Below the pieces are notes generated by a model. It was not told the origin of the DNA, made no database searches, and worked only from the letters and a program-made list of their open reading frames with translations. DNA of 64,000 bases from Centroberyx gerrardi (lineage: Eukaryota > Chordata > Actinopteri > Beryciformes > Berycidae), in assembly GCF_048128805.1 (NCBI RefSeq), contig NC_136008.1:16037572-16101571 (forward strand), given 5' to 3'. Of the stretch, positions 1-12,327 are shown in pieces. The translations under genes were made by a program, and so were the position numbers. Within the stretch, counting starts at the first letter, position 1; every line of letters starts with the position of its first letter.

Positions 1-27
1 AATAAGGAAGGACACAAGAAAGATTCT

Positions 28-3000
28 GTGAGAGGAGACATTGAGTTAAAAAATGTCCACTTCATTTACCCCTCAGGAAAAAATGCATCAAAGCGGATAC
101 AGAGCTTTACCTTTTAACTTTCTTTAACTTACTTTTCTGTGTCAGTTTGTATCTCCCCTTCCTTGACACATTTTAAAAGGTAACTAACCCTCTTCTATGT
201 AGTGAATTTGAGGGTGCCTCATGGGAAGACTATTCCTCTGGAAGGAGCCAGTGGGTGTGGGAAGAGCACCACCATTCAGCTTCTGGTGTCAGTCTATTGT
301 CCAGGCTGCTCTGGGTAAGGTGAGCTCTCATGACTGTACACTTGTTGAAGACTCTTTAAAATGATAACTTCAGAAAACTGTGGGCTCTTTGCCTTTATGT
401 ACTTTGTAAGCCAATGTGAGGCAGGATTTACCTAGGAAATATTTTGCTAACCATGCTATAGTTTTCCTCAGAATTATTAATATCATTAATAAATCTTCAT
501 GTTATTATTCATCTACGTATTTCTGTGTGAATGTCTCCAAATGATATAATACAAACAAACAAACAAACAAAAAAGTCTGCAAAGCTCCAGACATTTGATT
601 GGACACATTGTAGATATCACAAAAAGCACATAAACAAAAAGCATTATAATTAATTATTATTATTCTCTGGTTCCAGAAAGCCAAGAAAGCAGAGAAAACA
701 GAAAGCTCCACATATCTCCTTCACCAGGATGCTGGCTCTGAATAAACCAGAGTGGCATTACCTGCTGGTTGGAGTTTCATGGGGACCCTGTACATCTCTG
801 ATACTTTGGTAGAAAGTGTTTGGATTAAATGTGATCATCTATTTTTTTTTTCTTTTTTTGGTTAGTATGCCTTTGTCTCCAACAATCTCAAGGTTTTTGC
901 TGAGATTCATGTGAACTACTGTACATTTATCCTGTTGTTACCTTATATTTACTATATGTTTTGTAGACATTAATCAGATTAACCCAATATATTACATTGT
1001 ATATTTTCAGGGTTACATGTTTGGAAAATGCGGGGAGCTTCTCACAATGAGGCTGAGGCTGCAGGTATCCATGCAGTGATGAGACAGGTAAAACACCACC
1101 TGTGATGCAGCTGAATCTGAATTACTGAAAGCATTGTATAAGGGCAGCTCTGTCAGTGTTACAGCAATTACTGTCAATTATTTTGACTAACCTCAGAACC
1201 TTGTCAAATTGCCTTTCCCAGGAGATTGGTTGGTTTGATGACAATGACAATGCAGTAGGGGTTTTAACCACCAAATTGGCCACAGATGCATCATTGGTGA
1301 GACTGCACTGTGATTTGCTCATAGAGCTAGGAATCCAATAAATCTCATCATATCAATAGCAGCTGGCATTTCCACCCAGCCTCAATCCAATCTCAGTCAA
1401 GACTGTGACTCTGCCTAAATGTCACTAGTTGCTATATGCAATACAGATTTAAAGGAACAATAATTGCTGCATACAATACAAATAAAATCATTGGTACATA
1501 CATTACAGATTCCAAAGCACTTTGCTTCGCCATTTCTAATGGCCAGCATAGGATAATATTGTTTATTTTTCCTGCTTTTTAGGCGACTGGATCGAGAATG
1601 GGTTTGGCTGCCAAAACATTGTGTTCTCTGACCATAGCTGTTATTATGGCCTTCATCCACACTTGGCAGCTAACGCTCCTCATCCTGGCTAGTGTGCCCT
1701 TCCTCACTGGAGCCAACTTTATTCAAATGAGGGCAATGGCAGGACTCTAAGGACCGGGCGACACTGGAGCAGTCTGGGAAGGTGCCAATAATATCTCAGC
1801 ACAGAGCATTAGACTCAGACATCAGGCTGTAAGGACCCCACTAATATTAAAATATGATTACTTTTTTTTTGTTGAAAAGTTAAAGACAGTTTTTGGTTTG
1901 ACACAAGAGTATGTCTTCTTTCACAATTTCATGCCCAATTTGAGTAAACCATATCAATAAGACATATATAATTTCACATTGAAGATCACCGATATTTATC
2001 AAAATGCTGCAAAATGTTTAATACCAGTTAAAGGTGCTAAGTCAAGCAATTTAGCTGACAAATATCTTAATTCAGTATCATAGGTCCAGTTTGCTTAAGG
2101 AACCTATTTATGGAATAGCATTTGCCTTTGCTCTAGCTATTCCCTACTTTGCCAATTCTGCAGTATTTTGTTTTGGTTCCTGGCTAATTGCTCACTCTTA
2201 CACTGAATTTGAAAATGTTAAACCACTTAATATCTCTAACCTTCCGCTATAGAAAAAAAACACGACTATATAACCGCTTCTTCCTTCTTTTTTCAAAGTG
2301 TATTTTCTGTAATTGTATTTTCTACCATGAACATTGGACTTTTTTCTTTTTCTCTTGCCCCTAACTTTGCCAAAACAACAGCATTTTGGAGAAGCAACCA
2401 GAGATTGACATTTAGGTACAACAAAGAAGGAAGAAAGCCAGTGAGCCAACAAGCCACATAACTAGTAGCCTGCCTTGAGCTTGACCTCTGGCTGTAATTA
2501 GTATTTTGTGAATATAACAATTATCTTTGTTTCATTCATTTACTTTAAAGGAGGAGTTTTCAGGATAAACTGAGTTCTGAGGAGTCAACTTTGCCTATCC
2601 ATGCTGCCAGAATTTAATGGTCCTGCAGGGCTTCAGTGTGTCTGTAGCCCCGGCTGGAGGGAGTGGCAGTGGGAAAAGCACATCAGTGTTGTTAGAGTGC
2701 TTCTATGACCCAGCAGAGGGACAAGTGGCAAGGATTATGACTATTACATAAAAAATCCAAAATGTTGGAAAATACTTACATTTTGTCTAGTCAAAGCCTC
2801 TCTACTACTCTATTGCAGTTTGTTGATGGGTTAGACATTAAGACCCTGAACCTGGCATGGCTTTGCTCTCAGCTTGGACTGGTGTCCCAGGAGCGTATTT
2901 TGTTTGACAGCACCATCGCAGAGAAGATCCAGTATAGACAACAGCAGAGAGGTTTGTCAGGAAGAGACAGAGGAGGCTGCCAAGTCGGCTAACTTCCACA

Positions 3001-3040
3001 ACTCCGTCCTCACACTATCAGGGTACCAGAGGTATCGTAC

Positions 3041-3082
<42 letters not shown>

Positions 3083-3658
3083 TGAAAGAGAGAGAAACAG
3101 AGAAATAGAGGGGAAGAGGGAGAGAAAGAGAGGGAGTTAGAGAAAACGGGAACAGACGGGTGAATTTAAGGCAATCAAATGTTCAATATATCATAACGCT
3201 GTTGTCCTTTGAAAACCCTGTATCTAATCTTGCTGATTTTCATGATTTAACTTCAGTTGAAGGATTACAGAGAACAGCCATCGCCCTGGTGAGATGTCCT
3301 AAATTGCTGGTTGGATGAGGCCACCTCTGCATTGGACACAGAGTGAGAAGGTAAGTGCCATTCTTTTCAATATTAGTCTTTACATCAACAACCAATTTGC
3401 TGATTGCATCAAGCATTATCAATGGCACTGCAGACAAGATTAGGAAATACTAATGGGCTTCTATTCCCAGATTGTACAGCAGGCCCTGGATGATGCCCGT
3501 CCAGGCCGGACCTGCATCGTTACAGCCCATCATCTTTCCACCATCCAGAATGCAGAAGTATAGGCTAATAGCTGCGATTCACAAATAGTCAGGTGGGTGA
3601 ACTGGGGACTCATGATGAGCTGACGGCTAAAGAAGGGGCTTACACCGTCTCACACTGA
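28..3658 (+). pseudogene. abcb5: abcb5-like ABC transporter pseudogene, 3' part; 5' end lies outside the window
   Basis: This is a decayed full-size ABCB (P-glycoprotein type) exporter gene. Recognisable blocks, in order: start of the first nucleotide-binding domain (28-97, IELKNVHFIYPSG); Walker A exon (201-303, GASGCGKSTTIQLL); start of the second membrane domain (726-790, RMLALNKPEWHYLLVG); 868-912; 1011-1088 (GYMFGKCGELLTMRLRL); 1211-1294 (EIGWFDDNDNAVGVLTTKLA); 1583-1830; 2106-2222 (AIPYFANSAVFCFGSWLIAH); second Walker A (2616-2735, GGSGSGKST); Q-loop (2815-2960, GLVSQERILFD); 2955-3036; Walker B (3250-3351, LDEATSALDTE then a stop); H-loop and C terminus (3472-3658). Damage includes a one-base loss near 1065, shifts near 1750 and 1788, a shift near 2955, loss of the LSGGQ signature, a two-base loss near 3345 and shifts after 3559. 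The exons for the Q-loop to H-loop of the first domain are missing. Functional members pump hydrophobic substrates across membranes; this copy cannot. The name abcb5 rests on its position beside sp8; the family assignment rests on the sequence. Confidence 0.88.
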
Positions 3659-5616
3659 GGAAACAGACATCAGGGGTGATGTCATGATGTGTCATGATGT
3701 CATGATGTATTGACCTGTCAGATGGATGTGATAAAAAAGATAAGCCTCTACTCTTAGTTTCAGTCGACTGTTGAAACATGTAAAGTAAGTGTAAGATGGT
3801 TTGTTAGGATGCAGGGACACTGAAGCAGCACTGAAAGAGAGTTCAGTTCTCTCAGCCCCACCCCACCCCCAAAAAGTCTGTTTATGTAATTACGCAATAT
3901 AAGGTCATTTATAGCTGACTTTTAACACACTAGTCTGCAGCCCATTCCTATGTCTTGTAAATCTTGTCAAAACTGTGTATTTTTTTTTTTAAACTGTGTA
4001 AAAAAATGAGTTTCAAAATGATCAATTAATTAAATAACCTAATTAAAAATTTGTATTACAATTACTAAAATGTGAACACCAAAACTGCGGGTAATACTAA
4101 GACATCCTTCAGGAAGAAAGGATTATGGCTTGAAATGCTGTTGGAGGAGCGAGGAGACGCTAGATGGCGCTACAAACCCAAACATAAAAGTATCCCAACA
4201 GAGAACTTTCAAAGACATTATTGGCTTTAGTTGAGTTTACGCTTCATGATGAGCCCAAGAAACAAAAAACACATCCCTTGACAGATTTGTAGGAAACAGT
4301 AGGCTAAAGCTGGTATTATGCATGTTATCATCCCGTTCAGTTAAGTGGGTCAATATGTACGTCAATGTGCAAATTATCATGCAAGTGTAGGAGTTTGCAC
4401 GACCTAACTCTAATTTTGCGTGCGTATAAATGTGATAAATACATAGCCCAGACACTTTAATTGAAAGAGAAAAAAACAAGTTATAGCTTCATAATTAATT
4501 GGTAGGTCTAATTGACGGAATGTACAGTAGCCTAGAGACTTATGTAAAGCAAAAAGGCCTAATTATGTGACTTCTTGGCTGTAGTGTCCATTGGTAATAC
4601 AATCCAACACAACATGACCATATACAATTTGTCCATTTTTTTTAAATAAAATATTTTTCATAAAATTCAGAAATTTGCTCTAGCCTATTTGCTGAAATTA
4701 TGAACGAATAATTTTCCATTTTAGGGATGGCATATTTATGATTTTGTGTTATCTTAGCTGGGCCAAGACAAAAGAATATACGGGGAAACAAGACTGGCTT
4801 GACTGACATGGCTTTTTCTCACTACAGGGTTTCTTGCTCTTCCTTTTTCTCCGTGTGAGCTCACAATGTTTATTAGAGACTGCATTTCAAAATGTATCTG
4901 TCAGCCTATAAACGCTAAGTCTTTATCACATTTATCACTAGCACAATATAATTTGAAATTAGGAAAACGCAGGACATTAAAAGTCTGCGTTTTGGAAAAA
5001 CGTCCCGTGACAGCAAGAAAGTTTGGTTGCATGGAAAAATAAATAAATGAAGAGCTTTTGGAATTGCGTAAAAAAATGATGCACAATTGAAACAGTAAAT
5101 TACATGATATTCCATCACAACACATTCCACAAATTATTCGTTAAAAAGTGAGGGACCTTAGCACAGTTAGGCGTAGGTTCACCTGCGCTGACTTTGGGTT
5201 TACAGAAGCCTGGGTTTTTATTTTCATGTCTATTAGAAACACAGTCCTAGACCAAGAATACGCGATTTAGGCCTATTTACATTAATATAAATACTGCCTG
5301 ATTTTTTTGTAGCCTACTTTTTATCATTAAAATTTATTACTGAAATTAAAGATAATTTCTGGGTTAGGCCTTCTTGATGAAGGCCATTTTTTTTCCAGGC
5401 CTAAAGATTAAAAAAAAAATATGCAACGCGATATAAGTATCTATTTTCTGTCACATCTTAATAATGATACATATAGCATATGCTATAATAAAATACATGA
5501 TAATACAAAATCGCCAACTCTAAGCAGAAGGAAAATTTCAAAGTTTCTAGTCTACTGTCCAAAAAATATTGCAGATTTTGTCGACTCAATAATCAAACAA
5601 ACTGAGTCGATCAAGT
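3659..5616. other. Spacer between abcb5 pseudogene and sp8 3' end
   Basis: AT-rich sequence with no supportable gene. It holds a CTCF-like motif at 4157-4170, described separately. Open frames here are short and have no recognisable domains. Confidence 0.5.
4157..4170 (+). promoter_or_regulatory. CTCF-like motif
   Basis: ACGCTAGATGGCGC matches 12 of 14 positions of the CTCF core CCASYAGRKGGCRS by eye. It lies between the dead transporter and the 3' end of sp8, a plausible place for an insulator on that side of the sp8 domain. A single motif match is weak evidence. Confidence 0.3.
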
Positions 5617-6713
5617 GATTCTGAATTCATACTGACTTTATTGAGTGGCTTACATAAAAAGCCAGTCTCGGAAAAAAATACCATTGTAAAATTAACGTCA
5701 CTTTACAACATGCTTACTTAAATTAAATGAGTGGGTAAACAGTAAATGATTTCAAAACCTTACAAATAAATTCAAAGTGCGCCTAATGATAGACCCCTAA
5801 ATACAAGAAAACTCGTGGTTAAATATAACTCCCCACAATACATTTTATATCATGTCAAAGAAAAATCCAAGTACATTTCCGTACATTTTCAAATATTTAG
5901 GCTACTAGAGTCCATATACAACTAGAAATAACTATACAAAATCGTCTCCTGGACAAATACATAACTCACCTTTACATTGGGGTGTAATTATATTCTAACC
6001 TACATTTCTCATTATATACAACACATTTTGCAGGGACGTGAAATGTAAGTAACCTAGATTGGCCTACTTACAAACTTGGCTTGGCGCACATATAGGCTGT
6101 GGAGTGAATAGCAATATGTGATATAAACCTACAACTGTTCCTCCATTATCAAACGGTTGATGGGATTAGACAGATAAGGATATAGCGAAAACTTTACCAT
6201 ACTCTACAGTGATTTGTTCCTACCGAGCAGTCCATCCAGAGGGACACAAATGAACAATTTATCCTGCTCAATAATAAAGTGCCAGAGTTTGGTTTTGAAG
6301 AATATGTATGTCAGCAGTAGCACAACTTTGCAGGCCACATATTTATCAGAGCAATGTTTTCTATGTTTTGCTTCTAATACCCTGGTAAAAACATCAAGGG
6401 TACTCTGGATCAGGCTGCAAAAAGTTTCAGCTGTGCCCTGTCCCAGTGTGCCCACAATAACTTGATTACAGTTTCACACCGCAGATGTATTAATGGGAAG
6501 TTTCTGATGGTACAACTATGAAATTATGCAATTAGTAGTCTTAAACACTTGAAAAAGTCAAAGAAACGTAGGCCTATTTTCTCGCTCAATGACAGCACTC
6601 GTGATGAAGCATTTCGCATACACCAAAGTATGTCCACTTTCATTTCCACCTCGGACAATTCCATCAAAACGCTTTTGCTGCTGTTGTTCCCCATTTTCCT
6701 TCATCGGGGGCAG
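5617..6713 (-). other. sp8: Probable sp8 3' UTR with polyadenylation signal
   Basis: On the minus strand the sequence after the sp8 stop codon runs without another gene to an AATAAA hexamer (plus-strand TTTATT, 5637-5642), giving a 3' UTR of about 1.1 kb. An 8-base perfect inverted repeat (5581-5588 and 5603-5610, arms TCGACTCA/TGAGTCGA) lies just beyond the predicted cleavage zone. A second AATAAA lies near 5333-5338. The exact end is inferred. Confidence 0.4.
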
Positions 6714-8600
6714 TTAGAGGCCGTTCATGCCTACTCCCGGGGTAGACTCAGGTGGGTGCAACAGGTCGGGGGAATGGCACGGAGGGCTTCCCGGTGCGCT
6801 GTGCTCGCTGTCGGTATCACTCCCCCTCTTCCCTCCGCTGCCGCCGGAGCCAGACCCGGCGGATCCCCCGGCGCTGTGAGTTTTTACATGTTTACTCAGG
6901 TGATCGCTACGCATAAATCTCTTGTTGCAAACGGGACAGGCGAACCTTTTCTCCCCGGTATGTGTGCGTAAATGTCGCTGCAGCTCGTCGGAACGCGTGA
7001 ACCTCTTCCCGCAAAAGAGCCAGTTGCACACGAACGGCCTCTCGCCGGTGTGCCACCTCAAATGCGCTTTGAGGTGCGACGTTTTCCCGTAAACCTTCCC
7101 ACAACCGGGGATGTGACAGCTGTGGAGACCTTTTCTCCGGAGGCTGGCCCCCGCCGGTCCCAGTCTCTCCGCCTCCTGGCAGTTTGGACAGTCGCAGGTG
7201 GCTCTGCCCGAGTACCGCCGGGCAGATGACCTCGGAGACCCCGCTAAAGATGCAGGTGGAGGTCCGGAGAGCATAGTCCCCCCTGCCCCGGTTAACGGAG
7301 AGGGGCTTGTGTCCGGATAAGAGGATAACACCGGCTTGAAACCGTCCATCAGGTGCTGGCCGGTTGTCAACAGGTGTGGAGAGGGACTTGTACTGAAAGC
7401 AGAGTGACTTAAACTCGAGTAATCAGAATTATATCCCCCCAGAGGAGAGTGCAAGGAGGTCTGGAGTCCACCGGAATGTAAGGACGTTTGTAGTGCTGCT
7501 CCATTAGGGTTTTGAACATCAATCCATCCCGCTCCCACATCCCACCAAGCAGAGGCTCCGGTGGTTCCGACCTCTCCGGTGGGGATGCCAGGATGAGACG
7601 ATTTGAACCAGGACTCGTAGGGATGCGCAACGCTCATCCTCGGATAGATGCCCTGCAAACTGTCCACTGAGGTGTGCACCTTCGAGATGAAAACTGGCTG
7701 GTGACTGGATTCTTGAGAGCTGCTTGAAACAGAAGCTTGGAAAACCGAGTAATCGTTTCCAAAGTGTGAACTAGATGGGGTACCAGACGTGAGGGAAAAA
7801 GCACTGGATCCGGGTGAACTGTTGGTGCCGAAAGAGTCCGATATGCCGGATCCATTACGGGACACTCCGAAGCCGGACAGGCCAGATCCCAGGCTGCAGC
7901 TGCTCGCAGTGGCTCTTTTCCACGGGTGGAAACCTTTTCCAAACGATGAAGAATTATCCGAAATTGCCGACGGTGAAGGGCTCGGACTCCCTATTTTGTT
8001 ACATGTTGCAGCTAACATGGCTAAAGGAGTCGATCCTAACCTCGGCTCCTCCTGAAAGGACAAGAAGAGCTGTAAGTGACTGGTCAGCCTAACGACGCAT
8101 GCAAAACAACAGCAGAGTTTAACAGGTTAATTACTCTAGCAATGACATTTTCTATACAATATTTACACTCGACAGAGAAAACTTAACTCCCGGGCAGGGA
8201 ATGAGAAGGCGATTAGAGCATTGCAACATAAAACAGATGCTTAGTAAGCTACACATTTCTGGTTTCAGTTGCGTAAGTTTGGAAATCATTACAACAGATT
8301 GATATTTCCTACCTGGACGATCAGAAAGCACTGAAATGCAGCAAATAACGATCACAAATTTATGCCAAATGGGACATCAAGGAAAACATGCGAGTTTTGA
8401 GCGTATCAAATGAAACTTCTATCCCGTCTAGAGCTTCAGCTTTTTAATGCGAACCGCTTGCTTAAAACATAACCAACGCACTGCCTTTCCAACTGCTTGT
8501 GACCGAAGTAAGTTTAATCCCCCTCCGCTGGACAATGAAAAGAACTAATTAAACCAGCAAGAAACTCCTTTAGACTCACCCCTAGAAGTGAAGTTGCCAT
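6714..8600 (-). CDS. sp8: Sp8 zinc-finger transcription factor, two coding exons
   Basis: Sp8 is a nuclear Sp/KLF-family activator that binds GC/GT boxes; in vertebrates it acts in limb or fin outgrowth and in forebrain patterning. Coding exons are 8580-8600 and 6714-8051, giving 452 residues. Exon 1 encodes only MATSLLG and ends at a GTGAGT donor; exon 2 follows a TTTCAG acceptor and continues in phase with [13 protein letters not shown], the junction known in human SP8. The start has a strong context (G at -3 and +4). Visible parts in spliced numbering: Sp box near 14-24; serine-rich activation region; a conserved block around 123-155 ([20 protein letters not shown], then HPYESWF); Buttonhead box CDCPNC near 293-298; three C2H2 fingers at about 319-341, 349-371 and 379-399 with all zinc ligands present; acidic and serine tail. 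The long alanine and glycine runs of mammalian SP8 are absent. Intron 1 is 528 bases. The gene appears intact. Paralogue sp8a versus sp8b is unresolved. Confidence 0.97.
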
Positions 8601-8880
8601 CACACAAAACACTGCCCTCCTCAGAGGATCTTTTTATATTTATGAATCAGAGCACTGTTTTTTTAGAGGTGTGCAATACAATGATGTGTTCCGCCCATTC
8701 CACCACAATTGTAGGCTCCTCTCTGGCTTTGAAGTGCCGCTGTGACACGGGCGACCAATCAGCGGCTCCGTCCCACCGCACTGCCACATTCTACCGTGAG
8801 GTCATCAATAGAGCGCCTCAGACAGCTCTCCTCCCCCCGCCACCCCCCCCACCGCCCCCTCCATAATAAAAGACAGCGGA
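8601..8880 (-). promoter_or_regulatory. sp8: sp8 5' flank / promoter region
   Basis: Upstream of the sp8 start the minus strand has TATAAAAAG (8630-8638), and CCAATCAG reads on the plus strand at 8755-8762. Further out are a C-rich tract (8832-8862) and several CpG sites. The TATA-like box is only about 30 bases from the ATG, which would leave almost no leader, so the real start site may lie further out. The transcript start cannot be fixed here. Confidence 0.45.
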
Positions 8881-9017
8881 AGGAAGGTAAAGTTAAATGA
8901 GAGTGAATTAGGAAGGAGGAATTAGGGGGCCACTTATTGAAATTTTACAGAGCATCGCATTCCATAAATATCAAAAAAATGAGATGGCGACCTGTACCGG
9001 GTGATGTAGCGGTAAAT

Positions 9018-9235
9018 AAAAAGGTGGGTAAACTATGACCCCCGCTCGGTGATCATCATAAGGAAAAACAGCTACCATGATAAATAAAAATAAAGTGGCT
9101 TTTCAGAAAAGCATTAATTTATGCCCCTCCCTTTAAATACCTTATCCGCCTAACTTACAGCAGTTTGATACTCCTTACTATTATGTGTAAAAAGATGGAT
9201 AAACTCTTTTCCGCAAATAAAAAGGTGGGAAAACT
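9018..9235. repeat. Three copies of a 17-base motif AAAAAGRTGGRWAAACT
   Basis: Copies lie at 9018-9034, 9189-9205 and 9219-9235, all on the plus strand, each differing at one to three positions. The last two are 30 bases apart. I do not recognise the element. It may be a relic of a small transposon or a repeated factor site upstream of sp8. Confidence 0.5.
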
Positions 9236-12200
9236 AAGTTTAGGAGCGTTTACCACCCACTACATCCCTGCCTATACGTTTGTATTTACAGTATTCAGAG
9301 TCATAGGACTTCATCCTTTTAAGTTGTTCAGGTGTTATATTTTATGAGACTTGCCTCATATGAGAAAGTTCTGGCTCCATCTGGGTCTGGCATAAATTAC
9401 CCTGGGAATTTTGCATGTTTTATCTTCTTAAGAGTTAATATACACAACTATTACACAAGATATAAAGGCTGCATTGTTCTTGTCTTAGACCTATATTATA
9501 CCGTCTCAAACTTTCACATTACTGTAATTGCGTTCAATTATCTTGACAGTTTTGATTAAAACTGGTATGGTGCATTCCAGAGACGGATTATTCATTTTAT
9601 CATGCGCTTTATGGTAATATTAGTCTAAAAAGAAGAAGAGAAAGAAAAAGAGGGGTCAATGCAGTTGACATTGTTGTTGGAACATTTTTAGACACGAAAT
9701 TACTAAATTGAAAATAGATTTTTTTTCATGTAGAAGGTTTACTGACATTTTAAATGTAAGACACTGTTGGTACCAGGTTGCCAGAGGTTATTTTTAAGTG
9801 CGTGATTGCGCTCTCTGTCAAAATAAAATGATAATCTGATGATATCGAATGGGTTCATCATGTTGCCCACTGACATTTTGTTACTACCTAAATCCATGAG
9901 GAACCTCCTGTTACATAATAAGAACTTGTAGGCCAAACGTGTGTTGAACCTCGGGACGCTCTGTGGGCGCTATTAGCATGCAGTGTGCACTGGAAGCATA
10001 AATTTCATTTGAATTTCAAATTTAATAACGCAGGAGGTTTTTAATCATCCGCAGTTTTATTTGTTTGATATTAACATGCTTATTGACCGGGTCTGTTGAC
10101 CAGCTTGGTCATTACAGGACAGGGAAAAGTTAATTAAAACGACCAGGGATTATTCATCACATCATCTGCCTAACCCATGTCGCTTCCTTTATTACACAGC
10201 GTGATAGATGGACTATCTGATTAATTCTTATGTTTCTAGGATTGGACAACAGCTTTTTGGATTAATTTACTCTGCTTTAACCCCAGGTGTAAGAAATGAA
10301 GGACTGGAAAAATTAAAACAGACAAAATTATTCATAAAGTGCTCTAGCTGTATTTGTATTAAAAACTCCAAACCTGATGCAGTAACATTGTACATGCAAT
10401 TAATTAGGTATTTCTGTAGAATAGGCTACGCTTAATAATTCCTCTAACTTTAGTGTTGCCTACGTGTTGTTTAGTTACCAGTGCCTTTAGTTACCAATGC
10501 ATTTAGAGACACTCCCAAAATGTACTTTCTGGATTTTATTGTACGGGTAATTTGTCTCTCTCTTTCTATTTGAAACAAGTTATTCTATTAGGCTAATGTT
10601 TTTACGCTTGTTCTCAGACGGGAATACCACGGCGGAAAGCATGCAATCAGTTAGGCTATATTAGTGGAAAAAACAGGTATCACGATGTAAATTTAGATAA
10701 AAATAAGAATATATTCAGCACTTTAGATCAGCAGGATAAAAAACACACATCTAGCCTACTGATGCTGAAGATAAGAAAGAAACGGTATTGATTTGCTTGC
10801 TGCTGAATCATTATTTTTTTCGTCAAACTAACCAAACATATAAGCTATCGAAAATGATGCAAGCGCGAACAATATTATGTAACAGCGTTTGAGGCGAATA
10901 AAACGTGACAATGTAATGATGTGAATAAAACCTACATACCGTGCTCCGCTCCGCAGTGCATTGATTGACCCTCGACGTTTCCTCTCAGCAGAGTAAAACA
11001 CAGCATCTCCTGCTGCCGGTGTGGCTGTGGACCATGCGAGATAAATGTTACACTGGGAATTCAGTTCAATTACGAATAACTTAGGAAAGTCCCGCTGACC
11101 CCCGTTTTGCCACCCCATGCTCTCAAACTCCCAACAGGTATATGAAGACACAATTGTTTGTGTCCCAAATAATTGCACACGAAAGTATACCTTTCAGCTT
11201 AAAACAGGCAGCTGTGATGAAAACTGTTTTTTTGGGGGTTTTTTTGCTTCTTAGGGGGAATAGCCATGCTTAATAATGTTATGCGCATAGTGATTTTACG
11301 CATTTTGGAAAGCAAGGTATAGGCTAGAGGAGATATGTTTTCCTCTGGTGACAAATGACCAGTTAGTGGTCATACAGCAAGACTGATGTCAGAGGTCAGT
11401 GTGATAACTCCTAATCACGAAACATCATGCGGCTAAAGGAACAGAGGTGCGTGCAATATTTAATCCAGGTGCACTTCAAAACAGTCTGATTACCTCTATA
11501 GTCTAATTTCTTTTAAGGGGGGTACTATAAAAAATGCCAAAAAAAAAAAAAAAAAAAAAAAGACTATTGTTGCCTATTGCGTTCACAAACTCTGCTCAGA
11601 GAGGGTCGGTCTTAGTTCATATGGTGTGCACAGGTTGTTCTTATCGCACGGCTGTAACTGTAAGCCGCATTGAACAGATGTCCCCATTGAAGGCTTTCTT
11701 CTCCTACACACATGGGCTATATTACCATCATGAAATCAAACTCAAAACCTGTCCCTTTCGCCACCATAATGACCGAGTTATTCTGGGCCGCTGAGCACGA
11801 ACAAAGTGTGTTCAATATTGCGTGCTTTAGAATCATTCTGCTTAGAGAACCTAGAGAAAAGAGTCAAGCCATAGATGCAGAACTATACTTTAATGTGGAG
11901 ATTTACAAAGCAACTCGATAATCTGAAGGCCTTCCTATTAAAGACCTTTCTGGAGAAAACTGAGGGTAATCACTTGTGGCTTTCCACAGCAATTAGAAGA
12001 CCGCTGTGGCTCGGGCAGCGTATTACTCTATTTTTTTCTACACTCAATCCTATCAGTAATTGTTTAAAGAAATGGACAAGAGAAATATATAGCATTTGAT
12101 ATCGTTAAGACACTGGCATTAAATTGTGATAATGAAGAAATAGCTGATCTGCTAGAAAATTCAATATCATATACTGTTATTGCCATTACACAAACATGAC

Positions 12201-12280
12201 CATAACATCAGAGGACTTAAGGAAACAATGTACATTAATGCCCCACTTCTATTTTTTTTTTAGCTTCAATTCCCTGTTCT
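9236..12280. other. sp8 upstream spacer
   Basis: No gene is supportable. The 9990-10190 part has balanced composition and homeodomain-type cores (TTTAATAA, TTTAATCATC), and might be a conserved element. A run of 23 A lies at 11539-11561. Otherwise AT-rich with nothing recognisable. Confidence 0.4.

Positions 12281-12327
<47 letters not shown>
12281..12327 (+). repeat. (GATA)n microsatellite
   Basis: About 11.75 perfect GATA units, followed by a G run. It pairs in opposite orientation with the (TATC)n array at 13056-13104. Confidence 0.97.

Noticed and set aside
6549..7229. Open frames on the plus strand across sp8
   Set aside because: They are antisense to the sp8 zinc-finger exon and arise from its GC-rich codon bias; no domain or splice evidence.
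8052..8063. sp8 start just upstream of EEPRLG within the large exon
   Set aside because: That position would need a TTG start and lies in the intron acceptor (TTTCAG); the spliced seven-codon exon 1 explains the N terminus.
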